A DNA stretch of 45,425 bases from Planctomycetaceae bacterium. Its GTDB lineage: Bacteria; Planctomycetota; Planctomycetia; Planctomycetales; Planctomycetaceae. Under the pieces are notes generated by a model. It was not told where the DNA came from and ran no database searches. It saw only the letters and a list, made by a program, of their open reading frames with translations. Positions 36,170-45,165 of the stretch are shown here, piece after piece; the first letter of the stretch is position 1; every line of letters begins with the position of its first letter. The position numbers and the translations under genes are program-made. The stretch covers positions 1 through 45,425 of the forward strand of contig JABURQ010000173.1 in assembly GCA_014762625.1 (NCBI GenBank), read 5' to 3'.

Positions 36170-36835
36170 CTATTCATCAGACAGGTTCGTCTCATCGCGA
36201 GTCAGTCTCCAGGCGACGACCGCGAATGCCGCTCCCAGCAGGGGAGCGACGACATACAGCCATTGATGCTCCCACGTTCCACTCACCAGCGCGGGGCCCA
36301 ACGATCGCGCGGGATTCATCGACGCTCCGCTGATCGGTCCCGCGAACATCGCCTCCAAAGCAACCGTCGCCCCAATCGCAGCTCCCGCCATAATCCCTTT
36401 TTCTTTCGCCCCGATGGCAACACAGAGAACGATATACATCAGGAGAAATGTCAGCACGATTTCAAAGACGAAAGATTGCCACCAGCTCCCCGAAGGCAAT
36501 GTCCCCCCCAAAGTCTCGTGGTCGGGAAACAGACTTCGTAAAAGCCCGCTCGCGACCAGAGCTCCGATGAGTTGCACGCTGACGTACGGTATGATTTGAT
36601 TTTTGGGAAAACGCCCGGCTATCCAGAAACCACAAGTCACCGCCGGATTCAGGTGTGCACCGGAAATGTCTCCCACGGCGTAGATGATCGCCATGACCAC
36701 CAGCCCAAAGGTGAGTGCAATTCCGGGGTGTGTCACCGCCCCGTTACTGACGTCGTTGGAGATGATCGCTCCCGTTCCGGCAAAGACCAGGGCAAACGTC
36801 CCGATGAATTCCGCGAGGTATTTCCTGAGATTCAC
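36170..36835 (-). CDS. MIP-family channel (aquaporin-like)
   Basis: A 221-residue six-span channel with two NPA boxes: SGAHLNPAV at about 59-67 and SGASMNPARS at about 174-183. Relative to the Arg of the second box, the residue 15 places earlier is Ala, where water-specific AqpZ has His, and the residue 6 places earlier is also Ala (Thr in AqpZ). So the selectivity filter is wider than in AqpZ, compatible with glycerol or metalloid permeation. The start is GTG with AGGAG. It is divergent from a frameshifted arsR, so arsenite transport is an attractive inference, as for AqpS of Sinorhizobium meliloti. Confidence 0.9.
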   Translation of the reverse strand: MNLRKYLAEFIGTFALVFAGTGAIISNDVSNGAVTHPGIALTFGLVVMAIIYAVGDISGAHLNPAVTCGFWIAGRFPKNQIIPYVSVQLIGALVASGLLRSLFPDHETLGGTLPSGSWWQSFVFEIVLTFLLMYIVLCVAIGAKEKGIMAGAAIGATVALEAMFAGPISGASMNPARSLGPALVSGTWEHQWLYVVAPLLGAAFAVVAWRLTRDETNLSDE

Positions 36836-36875
36836 GCTTCAGCTCCTGGGACCGATCCAAAAACATTTCACTTCC

Positions 36876-36893
36876 CGAACATACTAAAGTTCG
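36876..36893. promoter_or_regulatory. Palindrome between channel and arsR
   Basis: CGAAC-N8-GTTCG, an 18-base perfect palindrome, sits between the divergent MIP channel gene and arsR, 11 bases before the arsR ATG. This is the expected place for an ArsR operator. No other strong palindrome is seen in the gap. Confidence 0.5.
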
Positions 36894-36903
36894 CTCTTTA
36901 AAT

Positions 36904-37214
36904 ATGAAAGAAAAGTTAGCGATTCAGATTTTCTCCACCTCAGCACAACCATCCCGTCTACGCATCTTTCGTCAATTGCTCAGATCCGGAAACTGGGAAA
37001 TTGCGGCTGGTCAGCTTGCAAAAGAGCTCGATTTGCCGCCGTCGACCTGTCGTTTCATCTGAAGGAATTGCGGGCTGCGGGACTGATTGGAGATCGTCGT
37101 GAAGGGCGGAGCATTCTGTATTCACTGAATCCGCATTCCTTGAGAGACTTTATACGATTTCTGCTGGAGGATTGCTGCAACGGTCGAGAAGAGCCCTCTC
37201 AACCACTCGTTGAA
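36904..37214 (+). pseudogene. arsR: ArsR-family regulator, interrupted by a frameshift
   Basis: Frame 1 from ATG 36904 gives 52 residues (KLAIQIFSTSAQPSRLRIFR...) ending in TGA at 37060-37062, right after PPST. If one base is restored near 37046-37048, the reading continues as SFHLKELRAAGLIGDRREG, the ArsR recognition helix and wing, and ends at 37214. The whole is about 103 residues, the normal ArsR length. The end includes EDCCNG, the Cys-Cys metalloid-binding pair of one arsenite-sensing ArsR type. Either the gene is broken or the sequence has a one-base error. It faces away from the MIP channel, with a palindrome between them. Confidence 0.75.
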
Positions 37215-37387
37215 TTGATCGCGGAAGGCCACTCTGCTTCTCGGTGATAAGGATTTCGACTTTTTGTGTCTCACTGGGCAAAAGAGCGATTGACGCACGT
37301 TGATCTCATGGCACAATGATTTTATACAATATCCTGCCCCCTAATGATTTCCCTCCACTTATCGCTTCTTTAGGAAAGATTCCGTTC

Positions 37388-37615
37388 ATGAAATGGTACT
37401 TCGAAAAATGCAGTCTCTCTCATGTTCTCATACTGGGGATGATTGTCTGGGCAATCAGCGCGTCACTGCTGCTGAAAGAGATCGCCCCACTGGCTTATAT
37501 CGGATTGCATCTCGTCACGACGGGGCTCTTTTTCGCCGCGTTTCTCTCTGTCGACCGTCATTCGAAGAAAGTCCCTCAGCCGGTCGTTAAGGATGAGACC
37601 AAAAAGGTCGCGTGA
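37388..37615 (+). CDS. Small two-TM membrane protein, unknown
   Basis: A 75-residue protein with two hydrophobic spans (about 10-27 and 31-53) and a basic C-terminal tail. I use the ATG at 37388, which has AGGAAAG about 10 bases upstream; a longer frame from 37316 lacks a site. No family recognised. It ends 5 bases from the stop of the next gene on the opposite strand. Role unknown. Confidence 0.6.
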   Translation: MKWYFEKCSLSHVLILGMIVWAISASLLLKEIAPLAYIGLHLVTTGLFFAAFLSVDRHSKKVPQPVVKDETKKVA

Positions 37616-37620
37616 TGCGA

Positions 37621-38331
37621 TCAATCCTTGCGGACCTGAACCTGCAAGGCTCCCAGCATGCGGGTAATCTGCGACTCTTTGCTGTTGATGAAGAAGACAT
37701 TATCCAGCACGATGGCGCGTCGCTCCTGTGTCGGATGCAGAATCAAGCGCCCTCCCCGTAACAGAAAATATTCGAACACATCGGTAATCTCTTTTTCGAT
37801 GCGCAAGTGGGGAGCGGAGTAGCGTTCCAGGTCGCTCAAGACTCCGTGGTGATGCAATAATTCATTGGGACGAACTTCCCAATAGTCGAACTGCACGCTG
37901 ATCAGGACACCGATGTATATGACTGTCAGGATTGTAAAGAAGCAGAAATAAAATGCGGAATTACAGAACGGTCTCAACCTTTTCAGAATATTGGTGACCG
38001 CCGGCAGGATATCTGGATTGAACTTAAATACCGACCACAAAATCACAGCGACTGCCACGCAAAAGAAAAAGAGCGTAAGCGACGTTGTGCGGGGAAAGTC
38101 GAACGCCAGCACGACCAGATTGACGGCTATCAGTCCCAGAAAGATCAGAGCAACGCCACTTGTTTGAGTCGTCACTTCGTTCTTCTGAATCAGCAGATAA
38201 ATTCCGGCAATCAGCGACGCAATCCAGGTCGGATACAGGTAGACGATCTTGGGATAGGAGACGAGAAAAATGCTGGTCGGCACATTCGGCTTATCCGGGA
38301 CTTGCTGTGCGGCGGGTTGTGCATCACTCAT
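37621..38331 (-). CDS. Membrane protein, unknown (PH-like tail)
   Basis: A 236-residue membrane protein with four to five hydrophobic spans in the first 150 residues (two central ones form a long hairpin). The C-terminal 80 residues are a soluble domain with pattern VLSDLERYSAPHLRIEKEITDVFEYFLLR, followed by RLILHPTQERRAIVLDNVFFI, which resembles bacterial PH-like domains (DUF304 group). Start ATG 38331 has AAGGAG. It is a single gene converging with the small two-span protein. No further function can be assigned. Confidence 0.7.
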   Translation of the reverse strand: MSDAQPAAQQVPDKPNVPTSIFLVSYPKIVYLYPTWIASLIAGIYLLIQKNEVTTQTSGVALIFLGLIAVNLVVLAFDFPRTTSLTLFFFCVAVAVILWSVFKFNPDILPAVTNILKRLRPFCNSAFYFCFFTILTVIYIGVLISVQFDYWEVRPNELLHHHGVLSDLERYSAPHLRIEKEITDVFEYFLLRGGRLILHPTQERRAIVLDNVFFINSKESQITRMLGALQVQVRKD

Positions 38332-38444
38332 CACTCGTCTCCTTCGCTATCTGGGTTTCGTCTTCAGACCGTTCGGAAGGCCGACGGCTCCTACCACCGA
38401 CCTCCCGCTTTAGTTCCAACGTGCTCCAACGCAATTCGGATCAA

Positions 38445-40187
38445 TCATTGTCCGTTTAATTGCTGAAACATCATAAAACCCTGCATTGCGATTTGGTAAA
38501 TCCCGCGAATTTGCTCAGTCGGGATGTGTGCTTTGGCATCCAGCCCCGCTTCGGACGCAGAAAGTGAATACCCCAAATAGGACGGCTCGATCCCGTCTAG
38601 AGCCAACGCTCCTGGAGGAATCAGCCCCGTCGCAGATGCGATCTCGACCCCTTTGACGATCAGAGAAGGAAGGTCGAACAAAACAATCAGATTCGCTTGC
38701 TCGTCCAACTTCGATCGAGTGGCCGAGAATGCAGGATTGGCTTGCGGTGAGCTGGCAGATTTCATCAATGCGGCCAACGCATCCGAACCGCCGCCGGTGG
38801 TGGCGAGCACTCGATCCTTCAGATAAACAATGCGACTGACGGCCCCTTCCGGGCCGTACATCATTTGCATGGCCATCTGCTGCATGGCTTTAGCCTGTGC
38901 CTGCTGCGGATTGAGTTCTCCCTCTTCCTCCATCGGAGCCTTGAACTCTTGCTTGAGCGTCACTTTATCGACTGGTTTTCCGTCGATCGTTTCCACTTCA
39001 TCCTCGTAGGTCATTGTTTGCTTGAGAAACGGAGTATCGATGGCGGAAAAAGCTTGCAGCATATTCTTGTAAACTTCTTTGGCAGCCGCGCCATCATTCA
39101 CTTCATAGACGGCAGCTACCTGGAACAATCCGTTCTGCAAGCTTCCCAGTCTGAACGAACTGACGTAACCCCCCATCTCCAGAGCTTTCATGTCTTTGAC
39201 CAGGGCATCGATATCAACTTTTTCCTCAGCCTCGTCTCCGAGAATCGCCGACATGAATTCCGACGACCATTTCACCATCGCCGACATATCCAGATTGACT
39301 CCCGCATACATCAGTTCGTTGGGAGGCAATTGAGCGAAAGCCTTCATCGCTCCGGTTTGTGAACCGGCGAGATATTGGGCGGTAGGTGTTCCGGGAGTGA
39401 CCGCAAGATACTCTTCGCAATGAATTCCGGCTTCGGAAACCGACATGGCAAAGAGGCAACTGTCGAGATCATTCAGAGATTTCAGCACGGCTCTTCCGAG
39501 ATCCCCGTAGACGTCCATGATCGCTTCGAGATCGACTCCCGGAGCAGCGGCCGCAGCTCCCTGGGCTTCGGCAGCCGCGGCATCGAGAATGATATCCAGA
39601 TTCGCTTCAGCAGCCTCAAGCTCCGGTTTGTAATCGGTGACCAACTGTTTGATGTTCAAAAAGACCCCGAGATCTGCCTCCATGCCCATCTTTTGGGCCT
39701 TCTCGTCGATCGCTTTCGAGATGTTTGCTTCCGATCCACTCACACATTGCTCGACTTTCTTCATGGCGTCAGCATCTTTGGAATAGAGCAACCAGTTTTC
39801 ATATTCCACGTAGTTGTAGCCTTCGCCCACAGCATCTTTGACGGCAGCAACGTCTTCTGATTCGACGGCGATCACCAACGCCGGTTCCGGGGCTCCTTTT
39901 TCGACGATCGCGGCAAACCACCAGTCAGTTCCCGCTTTGACTCCCAAACGTGCCGGATTATCGATCAGGACACCGGAAAAGCCGCCGAGGCTGGCACCGG
40001 CAACTTCCGCCTGGGCGGGGTCGACAGCGGCGACCAGATCTTTGATTTTTCCCACACTTTTGTCGATGTCGGCAATGCGAATCACTACGGTCGATTCCGC
40101 CGGAAAGGCTTCCACCGGGACTTTTGCAGCGTGAGCGGTCAATGTGCTCGCCAGAATTGTGACGGCGAAGATTGTGAGCCTTAACAT
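38445..40187 (-). CDS. Large exported protein, unknown
   Basis: A 580-residue exported protein with a signal peptide (about residues 1-20, ending AHAAK). The sequence is helical and Ala-rich, with an Ala/Glu run near residues 197-215 (AAAAEAQGAAAAAPG). It resembles planctomycete proteins in which a pair of similar halves carry DUF3352-like motifs; I cannot name the family with certainty. I use the ATG at 40187 because AAAGG lies 8 bases upstream and the signal follows at once; the longer frame to 40295 is Arg-rich and lacks a site. No active-site motif seen. Confidence 0.8.
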   Translation of the reverse strand: MLRLTIFAVTILASTLTAHAAKVPVEAFPAESTVVIRIADIDKSVGKIKDLVAAVDPAQAEVAGASLGGFSGVLIDNPARLGVKAGTDWWFAAIVEKGAPEPALVIAVESEDVAAVKDAVGEGYNYVEYENWLLYSKDADAMKKVEQCVSGSEANISKAIDEKAQKMGMEADLGVFLNIKQLVTDYKPELEAAEANLDIILDAAAAEAQGAAAAAPGVDLEAIMDVYGDLGRAVLKSLNDLDSCLFAMSVSEAGIHCEEYLAVTPGTPTAQYLAGSQTGAMKAFAQLPPNELMYAGVNLDMSAMVKWSSEFMSAILGDEAEEKVDIDALVKDMKALEMGGYVSSFRLGSLQNGLFQVAAVYEVNDGAAAKEVYKNMLQAFSAIDTPFLKQTMTYEDEVETIDGKPVDKVTLKQEFKAPMEEEGELNPQQAQAKAMQQMAMQMMYGPEGAVSRIVYLKDRVLATTGGGSDALAALMKSASSPQANPAFSATRSKLDEQANLIVLFDLPSLIVKGVEIASATGLIPPGALALDGIEPSYLGYSLSASEAGLDAKAHIPTEQIRGIYQIAMQGFMMFQQLNGQ

Positions 40188-40412
40188 AAAAAAACCTTTC
40201 TTCGCGATCTCCGGGAAGTCAGATTTCTGAGCCTCGGAGTCATGAGATAATTTGAAGTCTGAAGATCGAACGCTCAAACGGCGCCTGTGGATCATGGATT
40301 TGAAGATTTTCCTGGGTTCTCTCTTCGCTGTATTGTGGCTCGCGGTATTCCAAAGTGCAAACGGCTAATCCTCGGAAACCCCCGATTCACCAGAGTTTAG
40401 GCTGTTAACTCA

Positions 40413-41342
40413 TTAGCTCAGAAAAGAATTCACTGTGCGACGGAGACCTTCCGGCAGCGAAAACCGCGGTTCGTATCCAAGTTTGTTACGACTCCGACTC
40501 AGATCCGCCCACGATTGTCGCACGTCTCCCGTTCTCGCTTCGGCGAATGTCGGATTCGCTTCGATGCCCAAGAGATCAGAAATCTGATCGATCAAGTCCA
40601 ATAGCGTGGTTTCCTGCCCCGTTCCCACATTGAAGACCTCTCCCGAAACTCCCTCGGCAAACGCCGCTTTGAGGTTCGCCTGGACAACATCTTCCACGAA
40701 GACGAAATCGCGGGATTGCAGGCCGTCGCCGAAGACGGTCGGTTGCTCGCCCCGACGAAACGCCTCGATGAAAATCGGAATCACAGCCGAGTAGGGACTA
40801 CCCGGATCCTGTCGCGGACCGTAGACGTTGAAATAGCGTAACGCCACCGTCTCCAACTCGTAACAGGCGGAGAACGATTCGCAGTAATGCTCACTCGCCA
40901 ACTTGGCAGCCGTGTACGGTGAAAGAGTTTGCGGAAGCTGATCTTCCAATTTTGGCAGTTCGGGACGTTCGCCGTACACGCCGCAGGAACTCGCCAGCAC
41001 CAAACGTCTCACACCTTTTCGGCGGGAGGCATCGAGCAACGAGACTGTCGCGGTGGTGCAATGCAAATGGCTGCGGAGAGGATCCTCCACACTCAACGGG
41101 ACGGAAGGCAAGGCGGCCAGATGAAAGACCACTTCCATTCCATCGCTCACATCCAACGCCGTTTGCGGATCGCTGACGTCTCCTTCTCTGAAATCGATTC
41201 GGTCTTTGACAGAAGCCAAATTTTCGAGATTTCCGGTACTGAGATTGTCGACGACACGCACCGCGTGGCCGGCTTCCAGTAAACCCGCGACCAGATGTGA
41301 GCCGATAAAACCCGCGCCGCCCGTGACCAAGCATTCCGCCAT
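40413..41342 (-). CDS. NAD-dependent sugar epimerase/dehydratase
   Basis: A 309-residue extended short-chain dehydrogenase/reductase. The NAD motif is GGAGFIGSH at 7-15, and the catalytic YTAAK motif is at about 143-147, with Thr/Ser around residue 117 completing the active site (SSCGVYG). The substrate-binding part has RYFNVYGPRQDPGSPYSAV, typical of UDP-glucose 4-epimerase and related nucleotide-sugar epimerases. It likely supplies an activated sugar for surface glycans. It lies 51 bases after the S1-protein gene's end on the same strand, so may be its last co-transcribed member. Confidence 0.92.
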   Translation of the reverse strand: MAECLVTGGAGFIGSHLVAGLLEAGHAVRVVDNLSTGNLENLASVKDRIDFREGDVSDPQTALDVSDGMEVVFHLAALPSVPLSVEDPLRSHLHCTTATVSLLDASRRKGVRRLVLASSCGVYGERPELPKLEDQLPQTLSPYTAAKLASEHYCESFSACYELETVALRYFNVYGPRQDPGSPYSAVIPIFIEAFRRGEQPTVFGDGLQSRDFVFVEDVVQANLKAAFAEGVSGEVFNVGTGQETTLLDLIDQISDLLGIEANPTFAEARTGDVRQSWADLSRSRNKLGYEPRFSLPEGLRRTVNSFLS

Positions 41343-41393
41343 GTTGTTGCCTTGTGTTTTTCCCGGATTGCAGGACCGCTCAAAATCGGTTTG

Positions 41394-42653
41394 TTATTTG
41401 AAATCGTCCGGATTTCCGAAGAGTCCCGATCCGCTGCCCGCACTGGAACCTCCCTTGAGAGGGCCTTTACGCTTCCGTTGGTATTCGGAATCTCCCGAGG
41501 GGGCGAGATCCTCATCCCGAACCGGTTCGGGCGCGGGCGTCAATTCTTTAATCGACAGCGACATCCGTCGGCTGTCGGGATCGACCGACAGGACCTTGAC
41601 TTCGATTTCCTGGTCAACCTTGACGACATCCGTGACGCGTCCGATGTGAGCGTGTGCCAGTTCGCTGATATGCACCAGCCCTTCGACCCCTTCGTCTAAT
41701 TGGACGAACGCGCCGAACTTGGTTGTCCGCGTCACTTTGCCGCGGGTGATCGTTCCCGGTCCGTAGGTCTCAGCGGCGATCATCCAGGGATCTTTCTGCA
41801 GTGCTTTCAGCGACAGACCGATTCGACTTCGTTCCGGTTCGAGTGAGATCACCTGAACCTCGACCTGTTGTCCTTCTTTGAGGAGGTCTTTGGGATGTTT
41901 GATGTGCTGCCAGCTCATCTCACCGATATGCAGAAAGCCGTCCGCGCCTCCGATATCGATAAACGCTCCGTAATCTTTGAGGTTTTTTACATATCCCGTG
42001 AGCGTCTGGCCGAGTGCCAGTTCCTGCCAGAGCGTTTTGGCTTTTTCCGCACGCTCGATTTCCTGAAACGCCTTGTGGCTGACGACCAGATTCCGTTTTT
42101 TCTCATTCACTTCCAGAATCGTGGCCTGCAACTTGCGACCGACAAACGGTTCCAGGTCGGAGTGATAGACCAGATCGACCTGACCCGCCGGCATGAAGCC
42201 TCGCAGCGAGCCGACGGTCACTTCCAGTCCCCCTTTATTCGTCTTGTTGACGACGGCATCGACGACCTGACCAACCGCCAACTCGTTCCAGTTGCCGGTC
42301 ACTTTCTTGCGACCGTGCGGGAGATTGACGTGAATCAAGCCTTCTTCAGCGTCAAAACGATCGAATCGAACGCTGATTTTCGCCCCCGGTTGCGGCATTG
42401 TCTTTTCATTGAACTGTCGTCTGGAGACGATTCCGTTTGAGCGGAACCCGAGATCGAGGAAGACATTTTCGTCATCGATTGTCTGCACGGTGGCGAGCAG
42501 TTTCATCCCCTCAATCAATTCTTCTTCCGATTGAAGCGCCGGCTCCTCGTTTGATTCTTCCGTGCCGGTGGAATCTTCTCCTGAGGAAGCCGTCTCGGGA
42601 GGAGAGTCGCCGATTTCTCCACTGGCCAGAGCGGCTTCGATTTCCGCTTCCAT
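41394..42653 (-). CDS. S1-domain RNA-binding protein, downstream part
   Basis: A frame of 419 residues with four S1 OB-fold RNA-binding domains at about 48-113, 125-196, 213-287 and 300-372. Typical S1 markers are GYVKNLKDYGAFIDIGG, GKVTRTTKFGAFVQLDEGVEG and the recurrent G-L-V/L-H-I/V-S-E/x pattern. The first ATG at 42653 has no ribosome site, and the same reading frame is open upstream to 43097 except for one TAG at 42891-42893, so this is probably the larger piece of a longer protein (567 codons with the TAG read through). It is the planctomycete counterpart of ribosomal protein S1 or a close relative, with a short C-terminal acidic/Pro tail. Confidence 0.88.
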   Translation of the reverse strand: MEAEIEAALASGEIGDSPPETASSGEDSTGTEESNEEPALQSEEELIEGMKLLATVQTIDDENVFLDLGFRSNGIVSRRQFNEKTMPQPGAKISVRFDRFDAEEGLIHVNLPHGRKKVTGNWNELAVGQVVDAVVNKTNKGGLEVTVGSLRGFMPAGQVDLVYHSDLEPFVGRKLQATILEVNEKKRNLVVSHKAFQEIERAEKAKTLWQELALGQTLTGYVKNLKDYGAFIDIGGADGFLHIGEMSWQHIKHPKDLLKEGQQVEVQVISLEPERSRIGLSLKALQKDPWMIAAETYGPGTITRGKVTRTTKFGAFVQLDEGVEGLVHISELAHAHIGRVTDVVKVDQEIEVKVLSVDPDSRRMSLSIKELTPAPEPVRDEDLAPSGDSEYQRKRKGPLKGGSSAGSGSGLFGNPDDFK

Positions 42654-42890
42654 CTCGGCATCGAAATCTTCGGCTTCGCTGGGAATCTCGACCGGCCCTT
42701 TGGGAGGAGCCTGACCGGGATCGACCGCGGCGGGCGTTTCCGGATTCTCACTCGGAACTGCTTGAGTGGTATCCTGAGTTTGAGCCTGTTTGAGCCGGTC
42801 GCGAAGCGCGGCCCCTTTCTTTTCCTCTGCGGCGGGTTCTGATTCTTGGGCTACAGCCTCTGGAGGTTCCGTGGGAGTGGATTCCCCCTC

Positions 42891-43097
42891 CTACTGCGGA
42901 GGTGTCGCCACAGCGGGCGCGCGCTCCGGATCGGGGCTCGCCGCTTCTTCCGGTTCAGGAGCAGCGGGCTGTTCCGCGGGGGCGGAAGATTCCTGCGCGG
43001 TCGCCTGCTCGTCTGCGGAAGTCTCGGTCGCTTCGGATTCGGGTTGGGGAGTTTCGGGAGTGTCCTCTGCGGACGGTTTCGGAGTATCCGAACTCAT
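42891..43097 (-). CDS. N-terminal fragment of the S1-domain protein
   Basis: Sixty-eight residues from ATG 43097 to an in-frame TAG at 42891-42893. The fragment is an acidic, Pro/Glu/Ala-rich disordered tail. After the TAG the same frame continues with the same composition (EGESTPTEPPEA...), then a Lys-rich stretch, before the first S1 domain. Its only plausible role is the start of the S1 protein. No terminal domain is present. Either an amber mutation, sequencing error, or a readthrough site. Confidence 0.7.
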   Translation of the reverse strand: MSSDTPKPSAEDTPETPQPESEATETSADEQATAQESSAPAEQPAAPEPEEAASPDPERAPAVATPPQ

Positions 43098-43233
43098 GGT
43101 ACGGAGAGCCTGTCATTAGCCAAGATATCAATCAAGGATGAGCTTCCGGAGAAGTCGTATCCACTTCGCTCACCATAACTAAAGTTCGGGGAAAACGCCA
43201 AGTCCAGAACGATTTCCCCTCCGGCTCGCCGAC

Positions 43234-43590
43234 TCAGCGATCGTCTTCTCCATCCTCGTCGAGTTGGTCATCGAGGGCTTCGGAGTGGCTGGGCAGGGCA
43301 TCTGACTTGCGAAACACGGCTACGATGTCCTCGATTGGAACGACAAACAACAGATTATCCGGCTCCAAATCGACGGGAATCGCATTTTTCGGGTGAAACA
43401 GCACCTTATCGTATTTCCGGATCGGAAAATCGACATCCCGCTCGACCTGAGCGCTGATTTCCACGATTCGCCCGGTAATCGTCGGTATTTCCGCATCGTC
43501 AGGCAGCACGATTCCCCCTCGCGTCGTCTGGCGGCTTTCATCCTTGCGGATCAAAATACGCATTCCGAGAGGTTCGACGAATTCGCTCAT
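43234..43590 (-). CDS. groES: GroES-like co-chaperonin
   Basis: A 118-residue member of the Cpn10 family, which caps GroEL. It has the PLGMRILIRKDESRQTTRGGIVLP start, with the GGIVLP mobile-loop contact, and the late KYDKVLFHPKNAI segment in place of the usual KVLFxxYxG. The roof-loop glycine-rich segment is shortened, and the C-terminus has an acidic tail (about 100-118). It stands alone with no groEL beside it, so it may be an accessory paralogue. I start at 43590; a longer frame to 43626 has no site. Alternative: a distant Cpn10-fold protein not acting with GroEL. Confidence 0.8.
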   Translation of the reverse strand: MSEFVEPLGMRILIRKDESRQTTRGGIVLPDDAEIPTITGRIVEISAQVERDVDFPIRKYDKVLFHPKNAIPVDLEPDNLLFVVPIEDIVAVFRKSDALPSHSEALDDQLDEDGEDDR

Positions 43591-43804
43591 GGGGGAAATC
43601 CTGTCGCTGGATAGGGGGATCTTCAAAAAGTTCTATTTTTTTACTGTCGGAATCTTCATTATAGGGCTGTGGACCGCGAGGGAAAGCGTTTGAGCTTCCG
43701 GCAAACTTCCAATCTGGAGGAAAAAACTTTTTCGCTGTGATCCGCGCGCCCTCATCTGACGTTTCAATCGAGGACTCCTCCTCTGCGCGGGAAACCGACC
43801 AATC

Positions 43805-44089
43805 ATGTTCTCACTCTTTGGAATCATTTTCGTTCTGGTATTCGTCACGTTCGCTTTCCAGATTTTTCGCACAGCCGGGCGGATCGGACAGATTCAGAAC
43901 CGGGTTTTCGACCAGATCGAACGGGAACTCGATCAGGCCGACTCATCCTCCCATCACACGGATGATTCCCGACCCCGCAATTACGAGTGCGATCAATGTG
44001 GAGCGACACTGGGAGATAACGCGGATGTTTCCCCCAGCGGCGACTTCAAATGTACGTACTGCGGAAAATGGTCGAACGTCCACAATTAA
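43805..44089 (+). CDS. Membrane-anchored zinc-ribbon protein
   Basis: A 94-residue protein with an N-terminal membrane span (about 3-21), an amphipathic helical linker (about 22-55) and a C-terminal zinc ribbon with CDQC and CTYC knuckles. The zinc finger would lie in the cytoplasm or outside depending on orientation. No family recognised. It faces away from the GroES-like gene and precedes the DUF6263 gene on the same strand by 129 bases. Confidence 0.75.
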   Translation: MFSLFGIIFVLVFVTFAFQIFRTAGRIGQIQNRVFDQIERELDQADSSSHHTDDSRPRNYECDQCGATLGDNADVSPSGDFKCTYCGKWSNVHN

Positions 44090-44218
44090 AACAAAACCGT
44101 CAATCTCTCCTATTTCCTGAATCTCGGATTCCCCTGTTCGAGTAACAATCGATGAGGATCTGTTCCTCGTCCGACTCGCATTCGCGACACACTATCACTT
44201 CTTTCAAGGGCTCTTCTC

Positions 44219-45145
44219 ATGTTCCATCGAATCACGTTTGCACTCACCATTATGTGCGCCAGTTCGGCCTCTCTTTTCGCGGCAGACGGCGTCGTCCTGT
44301 TTCCCGACTACAAACCGGACAGTCAACATGTATACGACGTCGAAGTTGCCGTCAATCAGACACTCACCCTCAACGGCAGCGACATCGACACTGCCACCAA
44401 CAATTTTGAAGAACGATCCGTCAACGTCGTCGAGAAAACGGACACCGCCACAACACTCGCCATCAAAAGTAATCGACTGCAATTCGACCTGACGATGCCC
44501 GGTGGTGTGAACGTTTCTTTCGATTCCGAGAATCCCGACCGCGAACCGGCGGTTCCTCAATTGAAGCCTCTGATCGAAATGTTGAAGGTTGCCAGCGGCA
44601 TGACCACCAAAGTGAAACTCGATTCCTCCGCCAACGTGGAAAAATTGACGCTCGAAGCGGAAGGGCTGGACGCTCTGCCGGAAGCGTTGCAAACCTATCT
44701 CTCGGAAGATCGTCTGAAACCGCAACTGAATCAGGAGTTTCAACGCCTGCCGCGCGACGCCGTCAAACCGGGCGATACCTGGGAACGGACCGAAATCTTT
44801 GACGCCGGTCAGGGACAATATTTCTCCTACACCACCACCTACAAATACGAAGGGACAGTGGAAGAGAACGGCCAGACGTACGACAAAGTGACCGCCACTT
44901 ACAAAAACCCCAAATTCGATATCGAAGCCGGCTCCACGCTTCCACTCAGCGTCAAATCGAGCGATCTCGACATGAGCAAAAGCACGTCGACGATGCTGTC
45001 GGCCCCCAATCGCGGAGGACTCGTCAAATCGAACTCCAAAATGCAGATCGTGGGAAAAATCGTCTTCCTCGGACCTGCCCAGAACGAGCTTCCCGGCGAA
45101 CTCGATCTGACCATCACCACCAAACTGAACCGCAAGTCGGAATAA
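44219..45145 (+). CDS. Exported DUF6263-type protein
   Basis: A 308-residue exported protein. A signal peptide (about 1-22) is followed by a beta-rich domain that resembles DUF6263 family proteins, which have a repeated amphipathic beta-strand pattern and a conserved DAVKPGDTW segment (about residues 179-187). Members are secreted or envelope proteins of planctomycetes and relatives, with no known catalytic role. A strong terminator follows 20 bases after the stop. Single-gene transcript is likely. Confidence 0.8.
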   Translation: MFHRITFALTIMCASSASLFAADGVVLFPDYKPDSQHVYDVEVAVNQTLTLNGSDIDTATNNFEERSVNVVEKTDTATTLAIKSNRLQFDLTMPGGVNVSFDSENPDREPAVPQLKPLIEMLKVASGMTTKVKLDSSANVEKLTLEAEGLDALPEALQTYLSEDRLKPQLNQEFQRLPRDAVKPGDTWERTEIFDAGQGQYFSYTTTYKYEGTVEENGQTYDKVTATYKNPKFDIEAGSTLPLSVKSSDLDMSKSTSTMLSAPNRGGLVKSNSKMQIVGKIVFLGPAQNELPGELDLTITTKLNRKSE

Positions 45146-45165
45146 CCTCACACTTCGTCAACGAG

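Noticed and set aside
42891-42893. TAG reassigned as a sense codon genome-wide
   Set aside because: TAG ends other genes in this window, such as the papain-fold hydrolase (13303-13305), the parvulin (34567-34569) and the isomerase-like gene (36162-36164).
44204-45151. Long minus-strand open frame (315 codons) covering the DUF6263 gene
   Set aside because: It mirrors the plus-strand gene, has a composition rich in Phe, Gly, Arg and Val typical of antisense frames, and lacks a ribosome site, while the plus gene has a signal peptide and a terminator.
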